Assembly: GCA_902596545.1 (NCBI GenBank)
Contig: CACJUH010000002.1
Coordinates: 1 to 64,000, forward strand
Direction: 5' to 3'
Source of the DNA: an uncultured Candidatus Actinomarina sp.
GTDB lineage: Bacteria > Actinomycetota > Acidimicrobiia > Actinomarinales > Actinomarinaceae
DNA length: 64,000 nt
Position 1 is the stretch's first letter. The number at the start of each line of letters is the position of its first letter. Of this stretch, positions 8,390 through 18,366 are shown one piece after another. The notes under the pieces are model-generated. The model made no database searches and was not told the origin of the DNA. It was given only the letters and a program-made list of their open reading frames with translations. The translations under genes and the position numbers were made by a program.

Positions 8390-9179
8390 AACTTGTGATT
8401 TTATAAATGAAGTTGTTTGCAAACCTGCAAATGTAAAAGAGCTATTCGAATTTACTAACTTTGCAGGAACTCAAATCTCTAGGACAGAAGTCCTCATTCT
8501 TTTAGCAGCAATCATTCCTGTTGTAGTAGTATTTTTTGGTTTAAGAAAGAAATCTGTAGTTCCAGGAAAATTACAATCTGCTGTTGAATCTATCTTTTCA
8601 TTCGTAAAAGATGAGATTGCCTTAGGTGTAATTGGTAGAGGTGGTGAAAAGTTTACTCCTTATTTGGTATCAATTTTCCTATTTATTCTTGTTGGTAACC
8701 TCTTCGAAGTAGCCCCTTTAATAAACTTTCCAGTCACATCGCGTATGGCCCTTCCGTTGTTCTTGAGTTTGATTACATATTTTATATTTGTATTTGTTGG
8801 AATAAGAGAAGAGGGTTTTGGATACATATCCCATTTGGTCTGGCCTCCAGGTGTTCCTGTTGCTTTAAAGCCACTAGTTGGAGTCATTGAGCTTGTATCA
8901 GTTTTACTTGTAAGACCATTTAGTTTAGCTGTACGACTTTTTGCAAACTTAGTTGCAGGTCACGTAATGTTAAGTTTACTTTTAGCTTCTGCATATTTTT
9001 TCATCGTTCAACCAGGTGGTGCTGATTACATACTATCCAAGGCACCTGTCGGACTAGCATGGTTCACACTAGGTTTAGGAATTTATGGTTTCGAATTAAT
9101 TGTTTCGATTTTGCAGGCATACATTTTTACATTGTTGTCTGCAGTGTATATACAAACGTCTCTGCACCCAGAGCATTAA
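8373..9179 (+). CDS. atpB: F0F1 ATP synthase subunit a
   Basis: Stator channel subunit of the membrane F0 sector, which passes protons to the c-ring. The 268 residues contain the essential arginine in SLAVRLFANLVAGH (Arg188) and a C-terminal helix carrying GFELIVSILQAYIFTLLSAVYI, whose Glu and Gln are typical of subunit a. An N-terminal extension of about 45 residues (with two Cys, TCDFINEVVCKP) precedes the first membrane helix. It is followed 15 bases later by atpE, with a strong AAGGAGG site between. Confidence 0.95.
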   Translation: MITAAETCDFINEVVCKPANVKELFEFTNFAGTQISRTEVLILLAAIIPVVVVFFGLRKKSVVPGKLQSAVESIFSFVKDEIALGVIGRGGEKFTPYLVSIFLFILVGNLFEVAPLINFPVTSRMALPLFLSLITYFIFVFVGIREEGFGYISHLVWPPGVPVALKPLVGVIELVSVLLVRPFSLAVRLFANLVAGHVMLSLLLASAYFFIVQPGGADYILSKAPVGLAWFTLGLGIYGFELIVSILQAYIFTLLSAVYIQTSLHPEH

Positions 9180-9398
<219 letters not shown>

Positions 9399-9408
9399 GA
9401 GTAAAAGA

Positions 9409-9945
9409 GTGAACATGAATTTAGAAATTTTATTAGCAGAAGCTGAAGAATCAGGATCAGGAATAGATCTTCTTCTTCCTGCGACATCAGAGTTAGTTGC
9501 TGGTGTGGCAGCTTTTGCAATTGTATTTTTCTTTATTTGGAAATGGGCACTTCCTGCATTAAATGAAACTCTTGAAAATAGAGCTTCTGCGATAGAAGGT
9601 CAAATAAAAGAGGCTGAAGAGACTAAAGCTGAAGCAGAGAAATCAAAGTCAGAATATGATGAGCTGGTTTCAAATGCTGATGCAGAGGTTCAGAAAATCA
9701 TAGATGAAGGTAAAGCTGCTGCTGAAAAAATAAAAGAAGACATGATTGCTGAAGCAAAAAAAGAAGCAGATTCAATTGTTGAAAAAGCAAAATCTGATTC
9801 AGAAGCTGAAAAAGAAAGAGTATCAACAGAGCTTAAGAGTGAAGTTGCAGATCTTTCATTAGAAATATCTCAAAAAGTTGCATCTTCAATGACTAAAAAA
9901 GATCAACAAAAATTGATTGATAAATTTATCAAGGATATGGGGTAA
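9409..9945 (+). CDS. atpF: F0F1 ATP synthase subunit b
   Basis: Peripheral stalk subunit with one N-terminal membrane helix (about residues 25-45) followed by a long, highly charged coiled coil rich in Glu, Lys and Ala. I choose the GTG at 9409, seven bases after AGGAG (9397-9401), giving 178 residues; an ATG two codons on (9415) is also possible. The in-frame TTG at 9370 inside atpE is unlikely. It lies 10 bases after atpE and 8 bases before atpH. Confidence 0.93.
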   Translation: MNMNLEILLAEAEESGSGIDLLLPATSELVAGVAAFAIVFFFIWKWALPALNETLENRASAIEGQIKEAEETKAEAEKSKSEYDELVSNADAEVQKIIDEGKAAAEKIKEDMIAEAKKEADSIVEKAKSDSEAEKERVSTELKSEVADLSLEISQKVASSMTKKDQQKLIDKFIKDMG

Positions 9946-9953
9946 TTAGCAAG

Positions 9954-10481
9954 ATGTCAGTAGAGTCTTTCTCAAAAGGTTTAGTTGAAATAATCTCATC
10001 ATCTGATGAATCAGAAAGAGTTGAAAACGAAATCCTCCAAGTTTTCAAATCATTGTCTGATAGTTCTGAAGCATTAGATGTATTTAGAAATTTCGGTATA
10101 CCTGTTGAAAAAAAGATTGAAGCTGTACAAAAGCTATTAAGCACAAGAGTTCTACCGTTAACTGTAGACCTTGTAACCCTGACAATATCTCAAGGATATG
10201 CAGATAATTTGATTGATATTGAATCAAATGTTGCAAATTTTATAGCCAACAAAAGAGGCGCATCTGTAGCAAAAGTAGTTACAGCGATTGAGCTTGATAC
10301 TAAGACTCAAAAAGCGCTCCAAAAAGCCATAAAAGCAAAATTAGGAACTGATGTTGAGCTCAGTGTCGAAGTAGATCCAGATGTTATTGGCGGAATAAGT
10401 GTAAGTGTAGGAGAGAGAACTTTTGATAGTCTTCTCTCATCAAAGTTTTCAGAAATTAAAACTGTATTAGAAGGTAGGTAG
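9954..10481 (+). CDS. atpH: F0F1 ATP synthase subunit delta
   Basis: Connects the peripheral stalk to the alpha3beta3 head. The 175 residues match the usual OSCP/delta length. The N-terminal six-helix domain is followed by the conserved C-terminal region with [27 protein letters not shown], whose I-G-G-hhhxxG pattern is the family signature. In many actinobacteria b and delta are fused or a second b-delta fusion is present; here b and delta are separate and single. One base separates it from atpA. Confidence 0.93.
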   Translation: MSVESFSKGLVEIISSSDESERVENEILQVFKSLSDSSEALDVFRNFGIPVEKKIEAVQKLLSTRVLPLTVDLVTLTISQGYADNLIDIESNVANFIANKRGASVAKVVTAIELDTKTQKALQKAIKAKLGTDVELSVEVDPDVIGGISVSVGERTFDSLLSSKFSEIKTVLEGR

Positions 10482-10482
10482 A

Positions 10483-12000
10483 ATGAGCGATCTTAATATT
10501 GATGCTAAAGCGATATCAGATTCATTAAAGTCTACTCTTGGAGACTGGAAAGATTCTGTAAAAGATGACGTAGTTGGTTATGTATCAGCTATTGCAGACG
10601 GTGTTGCAAGAGTAAAAGGTTTAGAAAATGTTATGGCATCTGAGCTACTCGAGTTCCCTGGAGGATTAGTCGGAGTTGCTCTTAACTTAGAAGAAGATTC
10701 AATTGGTGTTGTTTTGATGGGTGACTCCAACCACATTGAAGAAGGAAACCCTGTTAAGCAAACTGGTGAAGTACTTTCTATTGGAGTTGGAGATGGATTT
10801 TTAGGAAGAGTTATCGATCCACTAGGAAACCCAATTGATGGCAAAGGTCCCATAGAGTTTACCGAAAGAAGACGTCTAGAGCTTCAAGCACCTTCTGTTG
10901 TTGAAAGACAACCTGTTGGAGAACCACTTCAAACTGGTATTAAAGCTATTGACTCCATGATTCCAATTGGAAGAGGCCAAAGAGAGCTTATTATTGGTGA
11001 TAGACAGATTGGAAAAACTGCTGTTGCTGTCGATACAATAATCAATCAAAAAGATACGGACGTAAAATGTATTTACGTTGCTATTGGTCAGAAATCATCA
11101 ACAGTAGCTGAAGTTGTAGAGAGATTTGAACAAGAGGGAGTGCTTGATAAAGTTGTTATCGTTAACGCACCAGCTTCAGCAGCTGCAGCATTGCAGATGT
11201 ATGCTCCTTATGCTGGTTCAGCTATTGGTCAGCACTGGATGTACAATGGCGAACACGGTCTAATTGTTTTCGACGACTTATCCAAACAAGCTATTGCATA
11301 TCGTCAGATTTCATTACTTCTAAGACGACCTCCTGGAAGAGAGGCATATCCTGGTGACGTTTTCTATCTTCACTCAAGGTTATTAGAACGTTGTGCAAAA
11401 GTAAGTGAAGAACTTGGCGGAGGATCACTAACTGGTCTCCCAATTATTGAGACAAAAGCTGGTGACGTTTCAGCATTCATTCCAACTAACGTGATTTCCA
11501 TTACAGATGGACAGATTTATTTGGAATCAGAACTCTTTTATTCTGGTGTAAGACCTGCTGTAAACCCTGGTACATCAGTATCAAGAGTTGGTGGTGCAGC
11601 ACAGACTAAGGCTATGAAAAAAGTCTCTGGTCCTTTAAGAATTAACCTTGCACAGTTCAGGGAGTTAGAGGCATTTGCTGAGTTTGGATCTGACTTAGAT
11701 GCAGCATCTCAAGCACAGCTTGATAGAGGTAGAAGAGTTGTTGAGTTGCTAAAACAACCACAGTATCAACCAGTACCTATGGAAGAGCAAGTGGTTTCCC
11801 TATACGCAGTGACAGAGGGATTCCTTGATGTAGTGGATCCAGCTGATATCCCACAAGCTGAGCAAGATTTGATTGATTTTGTGAAAACAAGACACTCTGA
11901 TGTTATTAATTCAATAAAAACAACTGGTGAATTGCCTGGAGAAGAATTAAAAGCTGCTGTTGAGGCTTTTGTAAGTACATTGGAGAAAAAAGAAGAGTAA
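10483..12000 (+). CDS. atpA: F0F1 ATP synthase subunit alpha
   Basis: Non-catalytic nucleotide-binding subunit of F1. The 505 residues have the beta-barrel N-domain, the P-loop GDRQIGKT (Lys178) and the [17 protein letters not shown] segment containing the arginine finger region. The visible changes from consensus are conservative. It starts one base after atpH behind an AGGTAGG site. Confidence 0.98.
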   Translation: MSDLNIDAKAISDSLKSTLGDWKDSVKDDVVGYVSAIADGVARVKGLENVMASELLEFPGGLVGVALNLEEDSIGVVLMGDSNHIEEGNPVKQTGEVLSIGVGDGFLGRVIDPLGNPIDGKGPIEFTERRRLELQAPSVVERQPVGEPLQTGIKAIDSMIPIGRGQRELIIGDRQIGKTAVAVDTIINQKDTDVKCIYVAIGQKSSTVAEVVERFEQEGVLDKVVIVNAPASAAAALQMYAPYAGSAIGQHWMYNGEHGLIVFDDLSKQAIAYRQISLLLRRPPGREAYPGDVFYLHSRLLERCAKVSEELGGGSLTGLPIIETKAGDVSAFIPTNVISITDGQIYLESELFYSGVRPAVNPGTSVSRVGGAAQTKAMKKVSGPLRINLAQFRELEAFAEFGSDLDAASQAQLDRGRRVVELLKQPQYQPVPMEEQVVSLYAVTEGFLDVVDPADIPQAEQDLIDFVKTRHSDVINSIKTTGELPGEELKAAVEAFVSTLEKKEE

Positions 12001-12003
12001 ATT

Positions 12004-12873
12004 ATGGCAAGTGCTGAATTACGAATCATAAATAGAAGAATTAAGAGTGTTAAATCGACTAAGAAGATAACACGTGCAATGGAACTTATTGCTTCTTCAA
12101 GAATTGTAAAAGCACAACAAAGACTTACCTCTTCCAACAATTACACAAATTTACTCGCTCAGATTGTTGAAGAACTTACAGGGAGTGGTGAAATGCCAAC
12201 TTCTCCTGCGATTGAAGGAACAAAAAAGATAACGCTTGTTGTTATTACTTCAGATCGTGGACTTGCGGGTGCGTATAACACCAACATTTTAAAACTTGCT
12301 GAGATAAGAAAAGCTGAGTATGAAAATCTAGGTAACCAAGTAGAGATTGTCACTGTTGGAAAAAAAGCAAACGGATATTTCAAGTACAGAAATGTTGAAC
12401 CTAAACAGAACTATGAAGGCATAACCGATGAACCTAATTTCGAAAATGCTTTACAAATAATGACTCCATTAGTTGAAGAGTTCTATGAGGGAAAAACTAA
12501 CCAAATTGAACTTGTATACACAGAATATCAGTCTGCTATGACACAAACAGCATTGTATAAAACTGTCCTCCCATTTGAGGTAGAGCAGATTGCAAAAGAG
12601 ATTGAGTCAGTTGGAGGGTATACCTTTGAACCCTCAGCAAGCCAGGTGTTAAGTAATATTATTCCAAAGTACACAAATGCAACAATATTTTCTGCATTAC
12701 TTAATGCTTCTACTTCAGAGCATGCAGCAAGAATGAGAGCTATGAAAGCAGCAACTGAGAATGCAGAGGAATTAATCAAGATTTTATCACGTCAAAGTAA
12801 TCAAGCTAGACAGGCTGAAATTACTACTGAGATTTCAGAAATTGTAGGTGGAGCGGAAGCTCTAGCAGGATAA
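12004..12873 (+). CDS. atpG: F0F1 ATP synthase subunit gamma
   Basis: Central rotor shaft. The 289 residues start ASAELRIINRRIKSVKSTKKITRAM and end with the conserved RMRAMKAATENAEELI helix, i.e. the two long coiled-coil helices at the termini. The Rossmann-like middle contains ITSDRGLAGAYNTN. Actinobacterial gamma subunits often have an insertion in the middle; none is obvious here. It is 3 bases after atpA and 11 before atpD. Confidence 0.97.
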   Translation: MASAELRIINRRIKSVKSTKKITRAMELIASSRIVKAQQRLTSSNNYTNLLAQIVEELTGSGEMPTSPAIEGTKKITLVVITSDRGLAGAYNTNILKLAEIRKAEYENLGNQVEIVTVGKKANGYFKYRNVEPKQNYEGITDEPNFENALQIMTPLVEEFYEGKTNQIELVYTEYQSAMTQTALYKTVLPFEVEQIAKEIESVGGYTFEPSASQVLSNIIPKYTNATIFSALLNASTSEHAARMRAMKAATENAEELIKILSRQSNQARQAEITTEISEIVGGAEALAG

Positions 12874-12884
12874 GGAGAAAATAA

Positions 12885-14302
<1,418 letters not shown>

Positions 14303-14303
<1 letters not shown>

Positions 14304-14617
14304 TGTTTGTTGAGGTTGTCTCACCAGAGGAGAATTGTTTCTCAGGAGATGCAACTATGGTTATTTCAAGAACTCCAAATGGTGAAATAGGAATTCTTGA
14401 AGGCCATGAACAAACAGTTGCAACTTTAGTTCCAGGTGGGCTAACCATTGAACACGACAATACAAGAACAAGCTTTGCAATCTCCGGTGGAATACTACAA
14501 ATAACTGGCGAAAAAGTAATTGTTCTTGGCGAACTTGTTGAAAAGATTGATGGAGATCACGAAAAAGCTGTTGAAGTTGGTCAAGAGTTAGCTAAAAAAG
14601 CCTTTCCAGAGGAATAA
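14303..14617 (+). CDS. atpC: F0F1 ATP synthase subunit epsilon, beta-barrel domain only or short form
   Basis: Rotor-associated subunit that couples the c-ring to gamma. The 104 residues cover the N-terminal ten-strand beta sandwich (with TPNGEIGILEGHEQTVATL). The C-terminal helical hairpin of E. coli epsilon (about 138 residues) is cut back to roughly one short helix, as in other actinobacterial short forms. The inhibitory function of the long hairpin is therefore probably limited (inference). It overlaps atpD and mca by one base each. Confidence 0.93.
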
Positions 14618-15447
14618 TGTCATCTCTTCTAGCATTTCACGCTCATCCAGATGATGAGAGCGTCTCGACTGGAGTTACTCTAGCAAAATATGCAGACGAG
14701 GGTCACAGGGTTGTAGTAGCTACAGCTACTGACGGTTCTGCTGGTGAAATTCATAATTATGATAATCCAGAAGAGCTTTTTCCTAAACTCGCTGAAATGA
14801 GAAGAAAAGAGTTAGAGGCAAGCCTTGAAGCTCTAGGTGTAAAAGAATATGAATGGATGGGGTTTAAAGATTCTGGAATGATGGGTACTAGTGAAAATGA
14901 TGATCCGGATTGTTTTTGGAGACAAAACTATTTTGATCCTGTTGGAAAACTCGTCGACATAATTAGAAAATATAAACCTGATGCTTTAATCACATATGAC
15001 CCTTTTGGTGGATATGGTCATCCAGATCATATTCAGACACATAGAATTGGGACCGCAGCCTTCTTTGCAGCTAGTGATTTAGATAAATTTCCTTTAAAAG
15101 ATGGTCAAGAAGTATGGATTCCAGAGCGTCTTTATTACAGTGCCTGGTCTAAAAAAAGAATGCAATCTAGAAGACAACAGATGTTTGATGCTGGAATTAT
15201 TTCAGAAGAAGAGTTCAATAGATTTAACCCAATTGGTAGTGAGCATGATGATATAGATGTTGAGGTTGATGGAACAAAATATGTTGAACATAAAATTAAT
15301 TCTATGAAAGCTCATCGAAGTCAGTTTAAAGATGACTGGTGGGGTTTTAATATTCCAGATGAACTTAAAGAAGACTTTTTAGGATATGAAAATTATATTT
15401 TAGCTTTTAATAGAGGAGATTGGTCTTCTCCATCTGAACTAATCTAG
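14617..15447 (+). CDS. mca: LmbE-family amidase, mycothiol S-conjugate amidase (Mca)-like
   Basis: Zinc-dependent amide hydrolase that, in actinobacteria, cleaves mycothiol conjugates so toxins can be exported as mercapturates; MshB of mycothiol synthesis is a close relative. The 276 residues have the zinc motif AHPDDE (His10, Asp13) near the start and HPDH (135-138) in GYGHPDHIQTH. HAHPDDESVSTGVTLAKYADEGHRV is close to Mca. I cannot exclude MshB from sequence alone. Mycothiol genes are an actinobacterial signature. It follows atpC with a one-base overlap and so is probably co-transcribed with the atp operon. Confidence 0.82.
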   Translation: MSSLLAFHAHPDDESVSTGVTLAKYADEGHRVVVATATDGSAGEIHNYDNPEELFPKLAEMRRKELEASLEALGVKEYEWMGFKDSGMMGTSENDDPDCFWRQNYFDPVGKLVDIIRKYKPDALITYDPFGGYGHPDHIQTHRIGTAAFFAASDLDKFPLKDGQEVWIPERLYYSAWSKKRMQSRRQQMFDAGIISEEEFNRFNPIGSEHDDIDVEVDGTKYVEHKINSMKAHRSQFKDDWWGFNIPDELKEDFLGYENYILAFNRGDWSSPSELI

Positions 15448-15450
15448 TTC

Positions 15451-15563
15451 ATGTCAGTTAAAGTTTTACTCGTAGAGGATGAAAAAAGTATCGCAGAGGG
15501 AATTATTTATAAGCTTAAAATGAAGGTTTAAAGGTCACCCATGTATATAATTCATACGGAATA
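15451..15563 (+). pseudogene. Remnant of a response-regulator receiver domain
   Basis: An ATG at 15451, 4 bases after the mca stop, opens a 26-codon frame that begins MSVKVLLVEDEKSIAEGIIY. This is the beta1 strand, the acidic phosphorylation-pocket pair (Glu-Asp-Glu) and helix 1 of an OmpR/CheY-type receiver domain. It stops at 15529-15531. Moving back one base at the AAAA run (15517-15520), the homology continues as NEGLKVTHVYNSYG up to 15560, just where the next gene starts. So roughly 37 residues of a regulator normally 220-240 long survive, with one apparent frameshift and loss of the rest. It lies directly before a phosphate transporter and PhoU-like gene, so a PhoB/PhoP-type origin is attractive but inferred. 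Confidence 0.72.
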
Positions 15564-16699
15564 TGAATTTAAAAGTCGTTAAAAACTTAAGTTTCGCATT
15601 ATTTTTCTTATACTTCTTTCTTGTATCTATAAAACTTCTTGAAAAGGGTATCAAAACACTTGGTGCAGAATATACTGATCAACTTTTTGAATCTGTTTCA
15701 AATCCATTTGCAGGATTGCTCGTTGGAATATTGTGTACTGTTTTGGTTCAATCTTCATCAGTTACGACATCTACAATTGTCGGATTAGTTGGTAGTGGAG
15801 TTTTAAGTCTTGAATATGCAATCCCTATGGTCATGGGTGCCAACATAGGGACAACTGTGACAAATACGCTTGTATCTTTCGGGCACGTACGAAGAGAACA
15901 GGAATTTAAGAGAGCGTTTGCTGCTTCAACTATGCATGACTTTTTCAACGTAATTGTTGTTATAATCTTATTTCCTCTAGATCTCATTACTGGATTTATT
16001 ACCAAAATGGCAGAAGACGGAACAGAGTTCATTTTGGCCACAGGCTTCACAGCTACAAAACCAGATAGCCCAATTAAAAATGCAATCAAGTGGGGATCTA
16101 ATAATATTCTTGATGGATTAAATGCAGTTCCATTTATTGGCAATCTCAATGAGAACTCTTATAGAGTCTATGCAGTGATCCTAATCATTATTGCAATAGG
16201 TTGTATCTTTTTGAGCTTGAGAAATGTTGTTAAGAATATGAAATCATTAATGCTCAATCAAATTGAGATGGGTCTTGATAGAGCTTTAGCTAAAGGTGGA
16301 GGCTTACTTGCTATCTTGATTGGAATATTAATTACTTTTTCAGTACAGAGCTCAAGTATCACAACATCCATACTTGTTCCGATTGTCGGTTCTGGAATAT
16401 TATCAATTGAGAACGCTTTCCCAATAACTTTAGGTGCAAATATTGGGACAACTATAACAGCGGTCTTAGCAAGTTTTGCTGTTGATAACTCGGCAGGTCT
16501 AACTATCGCTTTACATCATGTATTCTTTAATGCAATTGGAGTAGCGATCATTTATCCAATACAATTTATTAGAAATATCCCTGTAAATCTAGCTAAAAGC
16601 CTAGCTGTTGTTACTGCTAAAAGAAGATACGTAGCAATTTTATATGTTTTAGTAACTTTCTTACTGCTTCCATTACTTGGAGTAGTACTATTTAATTAA
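15563..16699 (+). CDS. Na/Pi cotransporter family protein (NptA-like)
   Basis: A 378-residue membrane protein with the duplicated QSSS signature of the Na/Pi cotransporter II family: VLVQSSSVTTSTIVGLVGSG in the first half and VQSSSITTSILVPIVGSG in the second, each followed by GANIGTT. These pseudo-symmetric repeats form the phosphate/Na+ pathway in the family. It is the only phosphate uptake gene in this window; no Pst ABC genes are seen. The ATG lies at the very end of the response-regulator remnant. A PhoU-like gene follows after 9 bases with its own AGGAG. Confidence 0.88.
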   Translation: MNLKVVKNLSFALFFLYFFLVSIKLLEKGIKTLGAEYTDQLFESVSNPFAGLLVGILCTVLVQSSSVTTSTIVGLVGSGVLSLEYAIPMVMGANIGTTVTNTLVSFGHVRREQEFKRAFAASTMHDFFNVIVVIILFPLDLITGFITKMAEDGTEFILATGFTATKPDSPIKNAIKWGSNNILDGLNAVPFIGNLNENSYRVYAVILIIIAIGCIFLSLRNVVKNMKSLMLNQIEMGLDRALAKGGGLLAILIGILITFSVQSSSITTSILVPIVGSGILSIENAFPITLGANIGTTITAVLASFAVDNSAGLTIALHHVFFNAIGVAIIYPIQFIRNIPVNLAKSLAVVTAKRRYVAILYVLVTFLLLPLLGVVLFN

Positions 16700-16708
16700 G
16701 GAGAAAAG

Positions 16709-17341
16709 ATGAGTAAAACTTCATTAGACAATATTGACGCAAAACTAAGCGAGATGTTAACTAACAGCACGCGTGTTTTTGATATATCGATGAATGCTTT
16801 ATTAGGTGATACTAATTTAGACTCGGTTAGAGATGATTTATATGATACAGATAAAGCTATAAACGAACTGCACAAAGAAGTTAGAAGAGAAATGATTATT
16901 CACTCTGCAGTGAATTCAAGAAATTTGGATATACCTTTACTACTTTCATACATGACTATGTCAAAAGATATCGAGCGTATTGGAGATTACTGTAAAAATC
17001 TTTTTGAAATTGCTGAAACAGGAAATACCTTTGCAAAAGGTGATGATCTGGACTCATATATTGAGCTTCGAAATGATATTGGTAAATTAATTGTTTATCT
17101 TCAGTCTTGCATTGCGTTAGATGATGAATCAAAAGTACAGGATTTAATTACTTTAGGGTCATCAATTTCAACCGATATTGATACACGCATTACAGCTTTG
17201 CTAGAAAATAAAGAAAAGATTCAATATCCTGTAGCAACAACACTCTTTTTTAGATATTTAAAAAGAATTGTGTCCCATATAGTTAATGCTGCAACAGCAT
17301 TGATTATGCCAACGGATCAAATAGATTATTTAGACGAATAA
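16709..17341 (+). CDS. PhoU-like phosphate regulatory protein
   Basis: The 210 residues are predicted to be all-helical, with two PhoU-type three-helix repeats. The metal-binding-type segment SKDIERIGDYCKNLFEIAE corresponds to the E/D-x-x-x-D-R-x-x-D signature of PhoU. PhoU proteins restrain phosphate uptake and signal to a histidine kinase in systems with PhoR/PhoB; in many Na/Pi systems a PhoU domain is fused to or encoded beside the transporter, as here. It is followed by a convergent korB 8 bases away. Confidence 0.85.
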   Translation: MSKTSLDNIDAKLSEMLTNSTRVFDISMNALLGDTNLDSVRDDLYDTDKAINELHKEVRREMIIHSAVNSRNLDIPLLLSYMTMSKDIERIGDYCKNLFEIAETGNTFAKGDDLDSYIELRNDIGKLIVYLQSCIALDDESKVQDLITLGSSISTDIDTRITALLENKEKIQYPVATTLFFRYLKRIVSHIVNAATALIMPTDQIDYLDE

Positions 17342-17349
17342 GTCTTAAA

Positions 17350-18366
17350 TTAACTTACGTCCCAAGTTCCTAAAGATCGAATAAGCTTATCTAGTTCTCC
17401 TTCGCCTTTTTGCTCTTTGGCGTTGTCGATTTGATCATGAACCTCTTCGGTAAAGGTATCTCTCTGGACTTTTCTAAATACACCAAGTGGTGTTGGACCA
17501 TATGGACCATGAGAAAGTCTAGATAAAGAGAAAGCAATTGATGGGTTCTCTTCATGAATGTTATGAACATAGATTTCAGATTCATCGACATCTTTAGTAT
17601 CAACAATTTGCGCAATACCATTTCTGATAACTACAGCTTTATGACCATCTTCTCCAAAAACTGTTTTCTCACCATGTACCAAATTTATTCTATTTGCTAC
17701 TTTGGTCTCTTTGTTGGTCAACTGTTCGAAGGCTTTATCATTGAAGACATTACAGTTTTGATAAATCTCTACAAAAGCAGAACCTTTATGATTTTTAGCT
17801 TCTTCTAAAATTCCTGCAGTGAGGTCTCTATCCATATCAATAGACCTTGCTACAAAAGTTGCTTCAGCACCTATTGCAAGACTCATTGGATTGAGTGGCA
17901 TCTCTACTGAACCAAAAGGTGAAGACTTGGTCTTTTTACCTTCCTCACTGGTAGGAGAGTACTGACCTTTAGTTAGTCCATAAATCTGATTATTAAACAT
18001 AAGAATTTTGATGTTTACGTTTTTACGTAGTGCATGAATTAAGTGGTTACCTCCAATCGATAGTGCGTCACCATCACCAGAGACAACCCAAACAGATAAA
18101 TCTGGATTTGATACTGATACACCAGTAGCTACTGCTGGTGCTCTACCATGAATTGAGTGAACACCATATGTGTTCATATAATATGGGAACCTTGCTGCAC
18201 AACCAATTCCAGAGACAAAAACTATTTTTTCTTTTGAAATACCCATCTCAGCCATGAAATTCTGGACTGATGCAAGGATAGTGTAGTCACCACAGCCAGG
18301 ACACCACTTGACTTCTTGGTCGCTTTGTAAATCAGTTCTTTTATAGGTGACAGGTATTTTACTCAT
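17350..18366 (-). CDS. korB: 2-oxoacid:ferredoxin oxidoreductase, beta subunit
   Basis: TPP-binding subunit of an enzyme that oxidatively decarboxylates 2-oxoglutarate (or another 2-oxoacid) to acyl-CoA while reducing ferredoxin. The 338 residues have WCPGCGD (Cys22, Cys25) and GIGCAARFP as cluster ligands, the TPP motif GDGDALSIGGNH and the FNNQIYGLTKGQYSPTSEEG substrate-binding block typical of KorB. Its start overlaps the korA stop by 8 bases. Which 2-oxoacid is used cannot be proven from sequence, although the KorA partner is of the 2-oxoglutarate type. Confidence 0.9.
   Translation of the reverse strand: MSKIPVTYKRTDLQSDQEVKWCPGCGDYTILASVQNFMAEMGISKEKIVFVSGIGCAARFPYYMNTYGVHSIHGRAPAVATGVSVSNPDLSVWVVSGDGDALSIGGNHLIHALRKNVNIKILMFNNQIYGLTKGQYSPTSEEGKKTKSSPFGSVEMPLNPMSLAIGAEATFVARSIDMDRDLTAGILEEAKNHKGSAFVEIYQNCNVFNDKAFEQLTNKETKVANRINLVHGEKTVFGEDGHKAVVIRNGIAQIVDTKDVDESEIYVHNIHEENPSIAFSLSRLSHGPYGPTPLGVFRKVQRDTFTEEVHDQIDNAKEQKGEGELDKLIRSLGTWDVS

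Noticed and set aside
15451-15566. Programmed -1 frameshift in the response-regulator fragment
   Set aside because: After the shift the frame ends within 15 codons at the next gene's ATG, so no complete domain would result; there is no slippery heptamer or downstream structure.
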